Origin: Gordonia polyisoprenivorans NBRC 16320 = JCM 10675
GTDB lineage: Bacteria; Actinomycetota; Actinomycetes; Mycobacteriales; Mycobacteriaceae
Reading direction: 5' to 3'
DNA: 64,000 nt
Assembly: GCF_000241325.1 (NCBI RefSeq)
Contig: NZ_BAEI01000097.1
Span: 1-64,000, forward strand
Part shown: one piece after another, positions 25,815 to 35,247 of the stretch
Layout: the number at the start of each line of letters is the position of its first letter
How positions within the stretch are numbered: the first letter of the stretch is position 1
Notes under the pieces: generated by a model
Database searches by the model: none
What the model was told of the DNA's origin: nothing
What the model saw: only the letters and a program-made list of their open reading frames with translations
Translations under genes and position numbers: made by a program

Positions 25815-27236
25815 GTGCTGCTGCCGTCGCTGATCCCCCACGCACCCGACCTGTCCGATGCCGTCGTCGTCGGTGACGACCGTCTGTCACGCGAAGACCT
25901 CGTCGGTGCCGCGACCGCGGTGGCCGAACGTATTCGCGGGGCACACACGCTCGCCGTCCTCACCCGCCCGACGGCCTCGACCGTCCTCGCCGTCGTCGGC
26001 GGCCTGATCGCGGGGGTCGCGATCGTGCCGGTGGCGCCGGATTCGGGGCGCCGCGAACTCGACCACATCCTGCAGGATTCCGGCGCACAGGCCTGGTTGG
26101 GTGAGGCCCCCGCCGAGACGTCGCTCCCGGCCATCCCGGTCCGCCGCTACGCCAAGTCCTGGCATTCCCATCCCGAACCACCCGCCGACGCCACTGCACT
26201 GATCCTCTACACCTCGGGCACCACCGGCTTGCCCAAGGGCGTCCCGATCACACGACGCGCGATCGCGGCAGGCCTCGACGCCCTCACCGACGCCTGGGCA
26301 TGGACGTCGGAAGACACACTCGCCCATGGCCTTCCGCTGTTCCACGTCCACGGCCTGATCCTTGGGGTGCTGGGACCGCTGCGGCGCGGCGGCCGGCTGA
26401 TCCACACCGTCACGCCGACTCCCGACCATTACGCCCGCGCCGCCGACGCCGGCGCGTCGATGTTCTTCGGGGTTCCGACGGTGTGGTCGAGGATCGGCGC
26501 GGAGCCGGAGTCGGCCCGCCGGCTGTCGGGGGCGCGGCTGCTGGTGTCGGGGAGCGCTCCCCTACCCGTGCCGGTGTTCGACCGGATCCGCGCGGCCACC
26601 GGCCACGAGATCGTCGAACGCTACGGCATGACCGAGACGATGATCACCGTGAGCACCCGCGCCGACGGCGAACGCCGACCAGGCTGGGTCGGACTCCCGC
26701 TCGACGGCGTGCAGACGCGCCTGGTCGAGGGCGATGCCGTGCTGCCGCACGACGGCGAATCCGTCGGCGACCTGCACGTCCGCGGCCCCATGCTGGCATC
26801 GGGATACCTCAACCGGCCCGAGGCGACCGCGCAGAGCTGGCTCGACGACGGCTGGTTCGCCACCGGCGATGTCGCCGTCATCGACGGTGACGGCATGCAT
26901 CGCATCGTCGGACGCCGCGCCACCGATCTGATCAAGTCCGGCGGATACCGGATCGGCGCAGGCGAAATAGAGACCGTCCTGCTCGCCCACCCGTCGGTCG
27001 CCGAGGTGGCCGTCATCGGCGTCCCCGACGACGATCTCGGCCAGCGCATCGTCGCCTACGTCGTCGGTGAGCAGGCCATCGACGGGCCCGGCAGCGACGG
27101 GTCCGGCAGCGACGAGGACCTCATCGCGTTCGTGAGCGCCGAACTCTCGGCGCACAAGCGTCCGCGCGAGATCCGTCGGGTGGAGTCGTTGCCGCGCAAC
27201 GCAATGGGGAAGGTGCAGAAGAAGCTGTTGGGGTGA
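25815..27236 (+). CDS. fadD36: Acyl-CoA synthetase, FadD36-like
   Basis: A 473-residue ANL enzyme that makes acyl-CoA through acyl-AMP. Motifs: LILYTSGTTGLPKGVPIT (P-loop), ERYGMTETM, GWFATGDVAVID, GRRATDLIKSGGYRIGAGEIE, and the catalytic Lys near the end (RNAMGKVQKK). The short length and the N-terminus LLPSLIPHAPDLSDAV...SREDLVGAATAVAERI resemble mycobacterial FadD36 (Rv1193). GTG 25815 start. It lies 39 bases after the LuxR-type gene on the same strand; whether it belongs to the PaaK-ThiF cluster is unknown. Confidence 0.88.
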   Translation: MLLPSLIPHAPDLSDAVVVGDDRLSREDLVGAATAVAERIRGAHTLAVLTRPTASTVLAVVGGLIAGVAIVPVAPDSGRRELDHILQDSGAQAWLGEAPAETSLPAIPVRRYAKSWHSHPEPPADATALILYTSGTTGLPKGVPITRRAIAAGLDALTDAWAWTSEDTLAHGLPLFHVHGLILGVLGPLRRGGRLIHTVTPTPDHYARAADAGASMFFGVPTVWSRIGAEPESARRLSGARLLVSGSAPLPVPVFDRIRAATGHEIVERYGMTETMITVSTRADGERRPGWVGLPLDGVQTRLVEGDAVLPHDGESVGDLHVRGPMLASGYLNRPEATAQSWLDDGWFATGDVAVIDGDGMHRIVGRRATDLIKSGGYRIGAGEIETVLLAHPSVAEVAVIGVPDDDLGQRIVAYVVGEQAIDGPGSDGSGSDEDLIAFVSAELSAHKRPREIRRVESLPRNAMGKVQKKLLG

Positions 27237-27405
27237 GCGGCGATTGCCGTCCGGCCGTCGCCGCGCCTGACGCAATTTCCTTGTCATCCACAGTTCGTTC
27301 GGTCGGCTGACGCATCCCTGTCCGATGCCAAACTCTTCGCATAAGGTGTGTGGCATCGCACGTAGAGTTGCGGTTGGCCGTTCAACGAAAGAAAGGCATA
27401 CGGAC

Positions 27406-27981
27406 ATGGGCGTGAGCCTGAGCAAGGGTGGGAACGTCTCGCTGACCAAGGAGGCCCCCGGTCTGACCGCGGTCGCCGTGGGTCTCGGCTGGGATGCCCG
27501 TACCACCACCGGTACCGATTTCGACCTCGACGCCAGCGCCATCGCGCTGGGCACCAACAAGAAGGTGCTCTCCGATCAGCACTTCGTCTTCTTCAACAAC
27601 CTGCGCTCGCCGGACGGCTCGATCGAGCACACCGGCGACAACCTGACCGGTGAGGGCGAAGGCGACGACGAGGTCATCAACGTCGATCTCGCGGGTGTCC
27701 CGCCGGAGATCGACAGCATCGTCTTCCCCGTCTCGATCTACGACGCCGACGCACGCAGCCAGTCGTTCGGCCAGGTCCGCAACGCCTACATCCGCGTCGT
27801 GAACCGCGCCGGCGGTGCCGAGATCGCCCGCTACGACCTGTCCGAGGACGCTTCCACCGAAACCGCCATGGTGTTCGGCGAGCTCTACCGCAACGGTGCG
27901 GAGTGGAAGTTCCGTGCCGTCGGCCAGGGCTACGCCTCCGGCCTCGCGGGCATCGCCCGCGACTACGGCGTCAACGTCTGA
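27406..27981 (+). CDS. terD: TerD family calcium-binding stress protein
   Basis: A 191-residue single TerD domain: MGVSLSKGGNVSLTKEAPGL, GLGWDARTTTGTDFDLDASA, FVFFNNLRSPDGSIEHTGDN and LTGEGEGDDEVINVDL, the acidic calcium-binding loops of the family. ATG 27406 is where family similarity starts, with GAAAGAAAGG upstream; a frame from 27325 is just a leader. TerD proteins work in tellurite and general envelope or oxidative stress. Followed by a strong hairpin, so mostly a single-gene transcript. Confidence 0.96.
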   Translation: MGVSLSKGGNVSLTKEAPGLTAVAVGLGWDARTTTGTDFDLDASAIALGTNKKVLSDQHFVFFNNLRSPDGSIEHTGDNLTGEGEGDDEVINVDLAGVPPEIDSIVFPVSIYDADARSQSFGQVRNAYIRVVNRAGGAEIARYDLSEDASTETAMVFGELYRNGAEWKFRAVGQGYASGLAGIARDYGVNV

Positions 27982-27999
27982 GAAACCGACACATCGCGC

Positions 28000-28037
28000 G
28001 AATGCCGCACCCGCTCATGGCGACGGGTGCGGCATTC
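28000..28037. terminator. Hairpin terminator after terD
   Basis: GAATGCCGCACCCG (28000-28013) pairs perfectly with CGGGTGCGGCATTC (28024-28037), a 14-bp stem ending in TT, 18 bases past the terD stop. Confidence 0.85.
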
Positions 28038-28112
28038 GTTGTACACACACCGGCAGTACACATGTCGTTTCGACTCCTGTCGCTCGTCCACATGTAGAAA
28101 GGCCACATCCCC

Positions 28113-29288
28113 GTGGTACTCCGAATATTCGGTCTCTCCATCGTCGTCACGGTCCTCTCCCTGATCGCCGCCTTCTTCTACGGCGGCACGACGGCCCTGT
28201 TCCTGACCCTCATCCTCGGCATCCTCGAGGTCTCGCTGTCCTTCGACAACGCCGTCATCAACGCCACCGTGCTGCGGCGGATGAGCGAGTTCTGGCAGAA
28301 GATCTTCCTCACCATCGGCGTGATCATCGCCGTGTTCGGTATGCGACTGGTGTTCCCGCTCGTCATCGTGTGGCTGGCCTCGGGCCTGAACCCGGTCGAG
28401 GCGATGCGATTGGCGCTGAACCCGCCGGCCGACGGGGCCGCGTACTTCCCCGACGGCTCGCCGAGCTACGAAACCTATATCACCGATGCCCACCCGCAGA
28501 TCGCGGCGTTCGGCGGCATGTTCCTGCTGATGTTGTTCCTGGGCTTCATCTTCGAGGAGAAGGAGATCACCTGGCTCAGCTGGATCGAACGGCCGCTGGA
28601 GAAGATCGGCAAGCTCGACCAGCTCGAAGTGGTCGTCGCGGCGGTCCTGCTCATCATCACCGCCGAGTTCATCGCACCCGATCAGGAGCGGTCGACGGTT
28701 CTGTTCGCCGGCATCCTCGGCATGATCACCTACCTCGCCGTGAACGGTCTCGGTGAGCTGTTCAACACCGATGACGACGATCCCGACGAGTCCGATGACG
28801 AACGCGCACAAGCGCAACGCACGCCCGGGGTCGACGACGCCGCGGGCGTTGCCGACGCCGAGGTACGCCGCCGTTCGGGACCGAGCGATCTCGCCAAGGC
28901 CACCGGCAAGGCCGGCTTCTTCTTGTTCCTCTACCTCGAGGTGCTCGACGCGTCGTTCTCCTTCGACGGCGTCATCGGCGCATTCGCGATCACCGCGGAC
29001 CCGATCATCATCGCGTTGGGCCTCGGCCTGATCGGCGCGATGTTCGTCCGCTCGCTGACCGTCTATCTGGTCCGCAAGGGCACACTGAGCGAGTACGTCT
29101 ACCTCGAGCACGGAGCGCACTGGGCCATCGGCGCTCTCGCGTTGATCCTGTTCTACTCGATCGGCACCCACGTTCCCGAGGTCGTCACCGGCCTCGTCGG
29201 CGTCGTGCTGATCGTGGCGGCCTTCATCTCCAGCGTCGTCCGGCGCCGCAACGAGCCCGAGGACGCCAAGGATCACATCGAGATCTGA
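28113..29288 (+). CDS. TerC/DUF475 integral membrane protein
   Basis: A 391-residue membrane protein of the TerC superfamily (DUF475 branch). Two related halves contain ILEVSLSFDNAVINATVL (about 33-50) and LEVLDASFSFDGVIGAFAI (about 275-293), the paired acidic membrane motifs thought to bind metal. A cytosolic acidic linker (DDDDPDESDDERAQ) sits between. GTG 28113 with AGAAAGG upstream. TerC-type proteins partner TerD proteins in metal and stress response. A long hairpin follows. Confidence 0.93.
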   Translation: MVLRIFGLSIVVTVLSLIAAFFYGGTTALFLTLILGILEVSLSFDNAVINATVLRRMSEFWQKIFLTIGVIIAVFGMRLVFPLVIVWLASGLNPVEAMRLALNPPADGAAYFPDGSPSYETYITDAHPQIAAFGGMFLLMLFLGFIFEEKEITWLSWIERPLEKIGKLDQLEVVVAAVLLIITAEFIAPDQERSTVLFAGILGMITYLAVNGLGELFNTDDDDPDESDDERAQAQRTPGVDDAAGVADAEVRRRSGPSDLAKATGKAGFFLFLYLEVLDASFSFDGVIGAFAITADPIIIALGLGLIGAMFVRSLTVYLVRKGTLSEYVYLEHGAHWAIGALALILFYSIGTHVPEVVTGLVGVVLIVAAFISSVVRRRNEPEDAKDHIEI

Positions 29289-29321
29289 GTTCGACCGACA
29301 CCGATACACCACACGGATACA

Positions 29322-29389
29322 CCAACGCGGCACGAGCTCGTGGGCGCCCCCTCTGCACGGGGCGCGTCCGCGAGTTCGTGCCGCGTTGG
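29322..29389. terminator. Bidirectional hairpin between terC and the AIM24 operon
   Basis: CCAACGCGGCACGA (29322-29335) pairs perfectly with TCGTGCCGCGTTGG (29376-29389); an inner GGCGCCCC/GGGGCGCG stem extends it. It separates convergent genes and can act on both strands. Confidence 0.85.
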
Positions 29390-29404
29390 CGTTCTACCTG
29401 TCTC

Positions 29405-30166
29405 CTACTGCTGTTGCCCCAGCTGCTGGGTGATCTCCTGATTGATCTGCTGCAGTCCGGGCACCGACAGCCCGGGTAGGTGGCCCTGGATGGTCCGGAC
29501 GATGGAGGTGTCGTTGCGGACCTTCTCGCTCGACTGGATGAGAACCGTTCCGCTGCCGGTGAAGTCGAACTGGCGCTCCTCGCCGGAGTTGATGCCGAAT
29601 CGCCGGCCGGCGGCGGCGATGAAGGAGTTCACCCACGCCTCGTCGAAGTGATGGCTCGGCGACGGGCAATCGGCCCACCCGACGAGGGCTTCGGGGTCGA
29701 CGCGCACCGGCGGTTCGGCGAACATCACCGGCCCGTTGGACGACGCGAGGAACTTCCCGGTGCCAATGAGCGTCAGGAAGCCGGGCACGATCGACTGCTG
29801 CAGCGACAACTGTGGTTGGAACGCAAGGAGATTGGCGGCCCGGATGGTGAGGTTGCCGTCGTCGAGGTCGTAGGCGTTGATATTGTAGCCGCGGTCGCCG
29901 ATGATGAGCTTGCCCTGACCCTCGGCCACCACGTAGTCGCCCAGGTGCAGCGGAGCCGAGAACTGTTGGGCCACCATGTGCAACAGCTGCCCGGAGAGGC
30001 CGTGGGTCAGTGCCGTGAAGTTCATCTGCCCGTAGTAGGCGATCATCGCGCCCTTGGACATGAACCATGGCTGGTTGAGGTCGATGCAGAAGGAGTAGTC
30101 GTTGTCGGGGATGTTGTCGTCGGTCGGTAGGGTCGCCGGATTCCAGACGGTGTTGAGCTGGCTCAC
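29405..30166 (-). CDS. AIM24 family protein, third of three
   Basis: A 253-residue member of the AIM24/TRAP-like beta-barrel family. It has MSKGAMIAYYGQMNFTAL, GQGKLIIGDRGYNINAYDLDDG, NLLAFQPQLSLQQSIV and a Gln-rich end (QQINQEITQQLGQQQ). GTG 30166 overlaps the previous stop and has GGAGGAG upstream; the longer frame to 30214 overlaps the neighbour. Bacterial AIM24 proteins often sit beside ter genes; their function is not established. The Gln-rich end is not shared with its two neighbours. Confidence 0.88.
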   Translation of the reverse strand: MSQLNTVWNPATLPTDDNIPDNDYSFCIDLNQPWFMSKGAMIAYYGQMNFTALTHGLSGQLLHMVAQQFSAPLHLGDYVVAEGQGKLIIGDRGYNINAYDLDDGNLTIRAANLLAFQPQLSLQQSIVPGFLTLIGTGKFLASSNGPVMFAEPPVRVDPEALVGWADCPSPSHHFDEAWVNSFIAAAGRRFGINSGEERQFDFTGSGTVLIQSSEKVRNDTSIVRTIQGHLPGLSVPGLQQINQEITQQLGQQQ

Positions 30167-30873
30167 AACTTCTCCTCCGATGCCTGTACGTAGACGACGC
30201 CTTGTCCGGCGCACTCCAGTTGCATTGCCTCACCGCCGGTTCGGCCGACGTTGCGCCAGCTGACGGTGGACCGCAGGGTGGTGTTGACCTGTCCGGCCGC
30301 CCCGACATAGGCCTGGGGGTCGACGGTCACCGGCGGCCGGTCCGGTGACACGGGAAGCTCGAAAACCCCTCCGTGACCGAGGATCACGACCTGTCCGGGT
30401 CCCGACAGCTGCGTGGTGAACATGCCCTGCCCGGTCATCGCGCCGGCGGCCGCCGACCGCATCGAGCGCAACAGTCCACCGCCACCACCGCCTCCGCCAC
30501 CACCCTGGGAAGTCACCGACACGATGGACGCCTGCAGATTCGAGGTGTAGGCAAGTGTGCGTGAAGCCTCCACGCGGATCATCCCGCCGACGGCGCCGAC
30601 GTCGATGATCTGGACCTCGATCCCACGAAAGCCGTAGTGCACCACGCCTTGTCCCTGGGCGACCATCGTCGACTCGTGTTCACCGGACATCATCCGCCCG
30701 GCCATTCCGGCAACTCCGCCCATGCCGCCCATCCCGCCGCCGGCACCGGCGACCTGGTGGGGTTGGAAGAAGACGTTGCCGGTGTAGAAGAGCATCGCCC
30801 CGCGCCGCGCGACGACCGGCCCGCTGCGGCTGATGTCGACCGAGACGACCTTGCTGTTGACCTTCTCGAACAT
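30163..30873 (-). CDS. AIM24 family protein, second of three, with Gly/Met inserts
   Basis: A 236-residue AIM24-like protein. Two low-complexity loops interrupt the fold: GAGGGMGGMGGVAGMAGRMM (about 43-62) and a run of ten Gly (about 124-133). Core pieces are GAMLFYTGNVFFQPHQV, AQGQGVVHYGFRG and GQGMFTTQLSGPGQVVILGHGG. It follows the first AIM24 gene by 12 bases and overlaps the third. Glycine loops of this type suggest assembly or membrane contact, which is inference. Confidence 0.88.
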   Translation of the reverse strand: MFEKVNSKVVSVDISRSGPVVARRGAMLFYTGNVFFQPHQVAGAGGGMGGMGGVAGMAGRMMSGEHESTMVAQGQGVVHYGFRGIEVQIIDVGAVGGMIRVEASRTLAYTSNLQASIVSVTSQGGGGGGGGGGLLRSMRSAAAGAMTGQGMFTTQLSGPGQVVILGHGGVFELPVSPDRPPVTVDPQAYVGAAGQVNTTLRSTVSWRNVGRTGGEAMQLECAGQGVVYVQASEEKL

Positions 30874-30885
30874 GTCGGTGCTCCC

Positions 30886-31506
30886 CTATCGCTCGGCCGG
30901 TTGGATGGAGACCACGCCGGTACCGTCCCAGCGCAGCGAGAACGCCTCTCCGCCACCCTGTCCCAGCGCGCTGCGCCAGCTGACGTCGGTGACGAAGGAC
31001 TGGCTCAACGCGCCGCGCGCACAGACGAAGGCGTCGGGGTCCACGACGAGCGGATACTGCGGGCTCACCTCGAGATGGATCAGTGGGCCGCCCTGCGAGA
31101 GCAAGGCGATCTGACCGTGGCCGGTGACGGTGGTGGTGAACAGCCCCTGACCCGCCGTCGCGCCGCGCACCCCGGCAAAGGTGACGTTGGTCTGCAGATT
31201 CCCGTTCAGCACCATCAACTGCTGGGATTCGACCTGCAGGGTCTCACCGTTCATCTCGATGATGGTGGTCTCGGCGGCGTTGTGGGCGAAGTACACCACC
31301 CCGCTACCGGAGGCCTCCATCAACGACAGTCCCTCACCGGTGGCACGTTGCTTCATCCCGGCGAGAAGCCCGTCGCCACCACCGAATCCGGCGGACTTGA
31401 AGTTGACCTGTCCCTCATAGGCGACCATCGACCCCGACAGTGCCCGGACCGCTGTGTTGTTGAGCCGGGCCTCCACCACCCGTTTGGAACGCTGTACGAG
31501 CTGCAT
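30886..31506 (-). CDS. AIM24 family protein, first of three
   Basis: A 206-residue AIM24-like protein: SGSMVAYEGQVNFKSAGFGG, MEASGSGVVYFAHNAAETTI, LVLNG-type core VLNGNLQTNVTFAGV and GQGLFTTTVTGHGQIALLSQGG. ATG 31506 with AAGGGG upstream; the frame to 31728 crosses the divergent promoter. It opens a three-gene AIM24 operon that runs opposite to the ter metabolic operon from a shared 77-base gap, suggesting co-regulation. Confidence 0.88.
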   Translation of the reverse strand: MQLVQRSKRVVEARLNNTAVRALSGSMVAYEGQVNFKSAGFGGGDGLLAGMKQRATGEGLSLMEASGSGVVYFAHNAAETTIIEMNGETLQVESQQLMVLNGNLQTNVTFAGVRGATAGQGLFTTTVTGHGQIALLSQGGPLIHLEVSPQYPLVVDPDAFVCARGALSQSFVTDVSWRSALGQGGGEAFSLRWDGTGVVSIQPAER

Positions 31507-31583
31507 ACGCCACCCCTTCGCGATTGTGCCGTTCGTCCGATACGACACGCCTGCCGAAGAACCTAGTCGATAGCATCGGTGGC

Positions 31584-32783
31584 GTGCCCAGGAAGTTTGC
31601 GAGGAGATGGTTCGGGGCCAGCTCACGTGCACAAGCCGATCTCGATGCGTACACGACTCGAATGACGTCGGCGTTCCTCGCCTCCGAATCCGCACTCTCC
31701 GACATCGACTCCGCGGTGCAGACCGCACACGATCTCGATCCCCGATCCCGCGTCCGCGATCAGTGGATCTCGGTCCGCGAACGCTACGCAGAGGTGACCG
31801 CCGAGTATCTCCGACTCTCGGCCGCGGCGGGCGCGCCGGAGGGACCGCGCCCAGGCGTCGAAGAGCTCACACGCTGCACCGACGCGCTGGACGCGATGAC
31901 CGAGGAGATGACCCGCTTCGGGCAGACCCACGCCGCCGAACTCGATCGCGCCCGGCATTCGATCACCGAACTCGGCGTGCTCGAGCAACGCGCGCGGGTC
32001 GCGGCGACCACGTCGGCGACCGCACTCGATCAGGCCCCACCCGAGCTCCTCGGGCTGCGTACCGTCTCCCGTGCCGCCGACGCATTGCGTGACGCGACGA
32101 TCTCGTTCGGCAGCGCCGATGGCATCCGCTCCCGGAAGTCGGCGGCGACGGCGGTGCTCGCCGCCGCCGAACGCGTCGGGTCGGCGTTGTCGGACGCTCC
32201 CGGCTTCGCCGACCGCGCCCTGCGCGTCATCCGGTCGGTCGACACCCGCCGCAGCGCGATCGAGACCCGCCAGGCTCAGATCCCCGACCAACTCTCGGCC
32301 CTGCGACGCGAGTTCAGTGGGGACTGCTCGCAGGATCTGCAGAACTCCGACGCCGTCATCCGCGAGCACTTGCGGGCCGCCGACGCCCACCTCGAAGCGG
32401 CCCGGACCGCTTTGCGCACTATGCCCGACCAGGCCATTGACGATGCGGAGGCCGCCCGCGACGATCTCGACGCCGCCGAGCAGGCCGTCGACGCCGTCGG
32501 CGACCGGCTACGACTGCTGCGTGAGGTGCGCGCCGATCCGGCGGCCACCGAGCAGCGGGTGCGGTTCCGGTTACGAGACGCACAACACTTCGCGGTCAAC
32601 AACGCTCTGGTTGACGAATGGGGCTCGGTGCTCGATGCTCAGGCCGACCGGATCTCGAGGGCGCGGGGGGTGCTCGACCGAGTTCACCCCGATTACTGGT
32701 CGTATCTGACACAGCTGCGTGCCGTGGACCAGCGCATCGTCGAGATCGTCGACCGCATGAGAGGACAGGTGGCCGCACGATGA
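31584..32783 (+). CDS. Coiled-coil protein heading the ter operon
   Basis: A 399-residue soluble, largely helical protein rich in Ala, Arg, Asp and Glu, without membrane segments. Heptad-like stretches run over about 85-140, 230-310 and 340-395. A basic start (VPRKFARRWFGASSRAQ) precedes it. Helical proteins of this type accompany ter operons, but I cannot name a family with certainty. GTG 31584 is chosen just after the divergent gap. The stop overlaps the next start by ATGA. Confidence 0.75.
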   Translation: MPRKFARRWFGASSRAQADLDAYTTRMTSAFLASESALSDIDSAVQTAHDLDPRSRVRDQWISVRERYAEVTAEYLRLSAAAGAPEGPRPGVEELTRCTDALDAMTEEMTRFGQTHAAELDRARHSITELGVLEQRARVAATTSATALDQAPPELLGLRTVSRAADALRDATISFGSADGIRSRKSAATAVLAAAERVGSALSDAPGFADRALRVIRSVDTRRSAIETRQAQIPDQLSALRREFSGDCSQDLQNSDAVIREHLRAADAHLEAARTALRTMPDQAIDDAEAARDDLDAAEQAVDAVGDRLRLLREVRADPAATEQRVRFRLRDAQHFAVNNALVDEWGSVLDAQADRISRARGVLDRVHPDYWSYLTQLRAVDQRIVEIVDRMRGQVAAR

Positions 32784-34006
32784 CCACGACCGCGCCGCGG
32801 GGTGTCGACTCGACGAATCAATTCACCGACTCGACGGCCGAGGTCACCGGCCCGAGGCATTTTCACCAGCTCGCTCCCGACGTCCTCGACCGGCTGTTCC
32901 TGCGTCGGCCCGAGCCGATCACGGCCCAGTGGTCGACGCAACGCACCGCCGTCGCCCTGGGTGCGACGCTCTACGTTCCGGCCACCCGCCCCGACCTGGC
33001 CGAGGTCATCGCACGACGTCATCGAGAGGGCGTCATCTCCATGGTCATCGACCTCGAGGACGCCGTCGCCGACGAGCATTCCGACGAGGCGATCGACGCG
33101 ACCGTCGCCGCCCTGCACCAACTCGACGGGTCCGCGGCCGGGCAGATGTTGTTGTTCGTGCGGGTCCGGGACGTCTCCCAGATCTCCTCCATCACCTCCA
33201 AGCTCGAGTCCGCCGGGGCGCTCTCCGGGTTCGTCATCCCGAAATTCAGTGCCGGCGAAGCAGATACGGCGTTGCAGGAGATCGATCGGTCCGCGCGACG
33301 TCTGGGCGGTCACCTGTGGGCGATGCCGGTGCTCGAATCGGCGGCGCTGGTGCACCGGGAGTCGCGTGATGACGAATTGGCCACCATTGCCACAGCTCTC
33401 GACGATCACCGCGATCAAGTGCTGGCGGTGCGGATCGGCGCCACCGACATGTGCGGGCTGTTCGGCATTCGTCGCGACCGCGATCTGACGATCTACGATG
33501 TGCGGGTGGCGGCCGACGCGATCGCCTGCGTCGTCAACATCCTCGGCCGCGCGGACGGGACCGGTCACGTCATCACCGGGCCGGTGTGGGAGTACTTCGC
33601 CGATCACGAGCGCCTTTTCGCCCCGCAACTGCGCACCACCCCGTTCCGCGATCACGATGCGGTGTGGTTCCGCCAGCAGCTCGTCAGTCGCGACATCGAC
33701 GGTCTCCTCCGCGAGATCGCTCTCGATCGCGCGAACGGCATGCACGGCAAGACCGTCATCCACCCCGCACATGTGGCACCGGTGCACGCGTTGAGCGTGG
33801 TAACCCACGAGGAGTATCACGACGCCGTCGACATCCTGGCCGGCACGACCGGCGGGGTGGCCGCATCGGCATACCGCAACAAGATGAATGAGATGAAACC
33901 GCACCGCAAGTGGGCCGAACGGGTGATGGACCGGGCCGCCGCATTCGGCGTCACCGCACCCGGCGTCAACTTCGTCGACCTGCTCACCGCGATGGACGCC
34001 GCGTGA
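32780..34006 (+). CDS. HpcH/HpaI-CitE-like aldolase of the ter operon
   Basis: A 408-residue TIM-barrel protein. ATLYVPATRPDLAEVIARRH, ISMVIDLEDAVADEHSDEA (metal-binding acidic motif), FVIPKFSAGEAD, WAMPVLESAAL and VRIGATDMCGLFGIRR are typical of the citrate lyase beta/malyl-CoA lyase superfamily. In ter systems this family was proposed (Anantharaman, Iyer and Aravind) to help make a nucleoside-like metabolite. ATG overlaps the previous stop; its stop overlaps the PRTase start by GTGA. Confidence 0.9.
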   Translation: MTTTAPRGVDSTNQFTDSTAEVTGPRHFHQLAPDVLDRLFLRRPEPITAQWSTQRTAVALGATLYVPATRPDLAEVIARRHREGVISMVIDLEDAVADEHSDEAIDATVAALHQLDGSAAGQMLLFVRVRDVSQISSITSKLESAGALSGFVIPKFSAGEADTALQEIDRSARRLGGHLWAMPVLESAALVHRESRDDELATIATALDDHRDQVLAVRIGATDMCGLFGIRRDRDLTIYDVRVAADAIACVVNILGRADGTGHVITGPVWEYFADHERLFAPQLRTTPFRDHDAVWFRQQLVSRDIDGLLREIALDRANGMHGKTVIHPAHVAPVHALSVVTHEEYHDAVDILAGTTGGVAASAYRNKMNEMKPHRKWAERVMDRAAAFGVTAPGVNFVDLLTAMDAA

Positions 34007-35247
34007 GTTCACCGAGCCACACGAGTACCACCGCGCGGCCCGCGGACTGGGTGGCCGAACAGTTCGGGGTGTCGATGACCGGTACCGATGATCTGGTGAT
34101 ACTCGGGCTGCGGCGCAACCGTCGGCGGGCGCACCTGTTGGTGTCGACGGTGCTCGGCAAGCACATCCCCACCCCGCCCGCCCGGATTCGTGGTGCCGCC
34201 GACGCCCTCGGCGACGCCGTGATCGAGCTGCTCGGTGCCGACCTCGCGGCGCTTGCCACGGTGCTCGGGTTCGCCGAGACCGCGACCGGCCTCGGGCATT
34301 GTGTGGCTCACCGGTGTTCGGCGCGCCTGTATCTGCACTCCACGCGGCGACACATCGACGGTGTTCCCGTATCGGGGACCTTCGAGGAGGGCCACTCGCA
34401 CGCCACCACCCATCTGCTGCAACCGAGTTCGCCCGAACTGTTGTCGCTGGACCCGGCGGCGCCCGTGATACTCGTCGACGACGAGATCTCCACCGGCTCG
34501 ACCGCCTTGCGTGCGATCACCGCGCTGCAGCAGATCACCCCCCGCGACCGGTATGTGGTGGCGTCACTGGTGGACATGCGCACCGATGCCCACCGTGCCG
34601 AATCCGCGCGCGTCGCAGCCGAACTCGGCGTCCGGATCGATCACGTCGCACTCGCGGACGGGAGCATCGAGCTGCCCGAGGGGCTCGTCGACGCGGTGTG
34701 GGACAGCGTTGCCGACCCACTCAACCCGGTCGATGACCGACGTGGCCGCGTCACCGAGATCGCTCTTCCGTGGCCGACGGGCGTACCCGACGGTGGCCGA
34801 CATGGGTTTGCGCACAGCGATTCCGAGGCTTTCGCTCATGCGGTCGCCGACGCCACCGCGGCGGTGGCCGACCACCTCGATCCGGCGCTCGAGGTGGTGG
34901 TCGTCGGTCACGAGGAGCTCATGTACCTGCCGCTGTGTCTCGCCGAGGAACTCGACCGGCGTGGCATCCCGACGCGATATCAGACGACCACCCGCTCACC
35001 GGCACACGTCCGCGACGTCGACGGTTACCCGTTGCGTCGCGGGTTCACGTTCACCGCACCCGAATCCGACCCCGGGACACCCCGTTTCGTCTACAACCTG
35101 GTGCCGGGGGCAACGGTGGTGATGGTCATCGACGCGCCCGCCGACACCGACCTGCTGCGCGCGCCGGGCGGCCTTCTCGACGTGGTGACCGCCGCGGGCC
35201 ACGATGTGTGCCTGGCGATCCTCCCGACCGGCAAGGGGCCCCGATGA
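34003..35247 (+). CDS. Phosphoribosyltransferase-domain protein with TRSP-like C-terminus
   Basis: A 414-residue protein. The PRPP-binding loop VILVDDEISTGSTALRAI is clear near 155-172. The C-terminal third, from LEVVVVGHEELMYLPLCLAEELDRRG through SPAHVRDVDGYPLRRGFTF, fits the TRSP domain paired with such PRTases in ter operons. It should transfer a ribose 5-phosphate to an unknown base-like acceptor. GTG 34003 overlaps the aldolase stop; its own stop overlaps the StiP start. Confidence 0.88.
   Translation: MSSPSHTSTTARPADWVAEQFGVSMTGTDDLVILGLRRNRRRAHLLVSTVLGKHIPTPPARIRGAADALGDAVIELLGADLAALATVLGFAETATGLGHCVAHRCSARLYLHSTRRHIDGVPVSGTFEEGHSHATTHLLQPSSPELLSLDPAAPVILVDDEISTGSTALRAITALQQITPRDRYVVASLVDMRTDAHRAESARVAAELGVRIDHVALADGSIELPEGLVDAVWDSVADPLNPVDDRRGRVTEIALPWPTGVPDGGRHGFAHSDSEAFAHAVADATAAVADHLDPALEVVVVGHEELMYLPLCLAEELDRRGIPTRYQTTTRSPAHVRDVDGYPLRRGFTFTAPESDPGTPRFVYNLVPGATVVMVIDAPADTDLLRAPGGLLDVVTAAGHDVCLAILPTGKGPR

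Noticed and set aside
27963..29333. 456-codon minus-strand open frame opposite the TerC gene
   Set aside because: Its sequence is an acidic, His/Gln/Asp-rich low-complexity string typical of antisense frames in high-GC DNA. The plus strand encodes a clear TerC protein with membrane segments.
32693..34012. 439-codon minus-strand frame opposite the ter aldolase
   Set aside because: No domain seen; the plus strand encodes a well-conserved TIM barrel with four-base gene overlaps.
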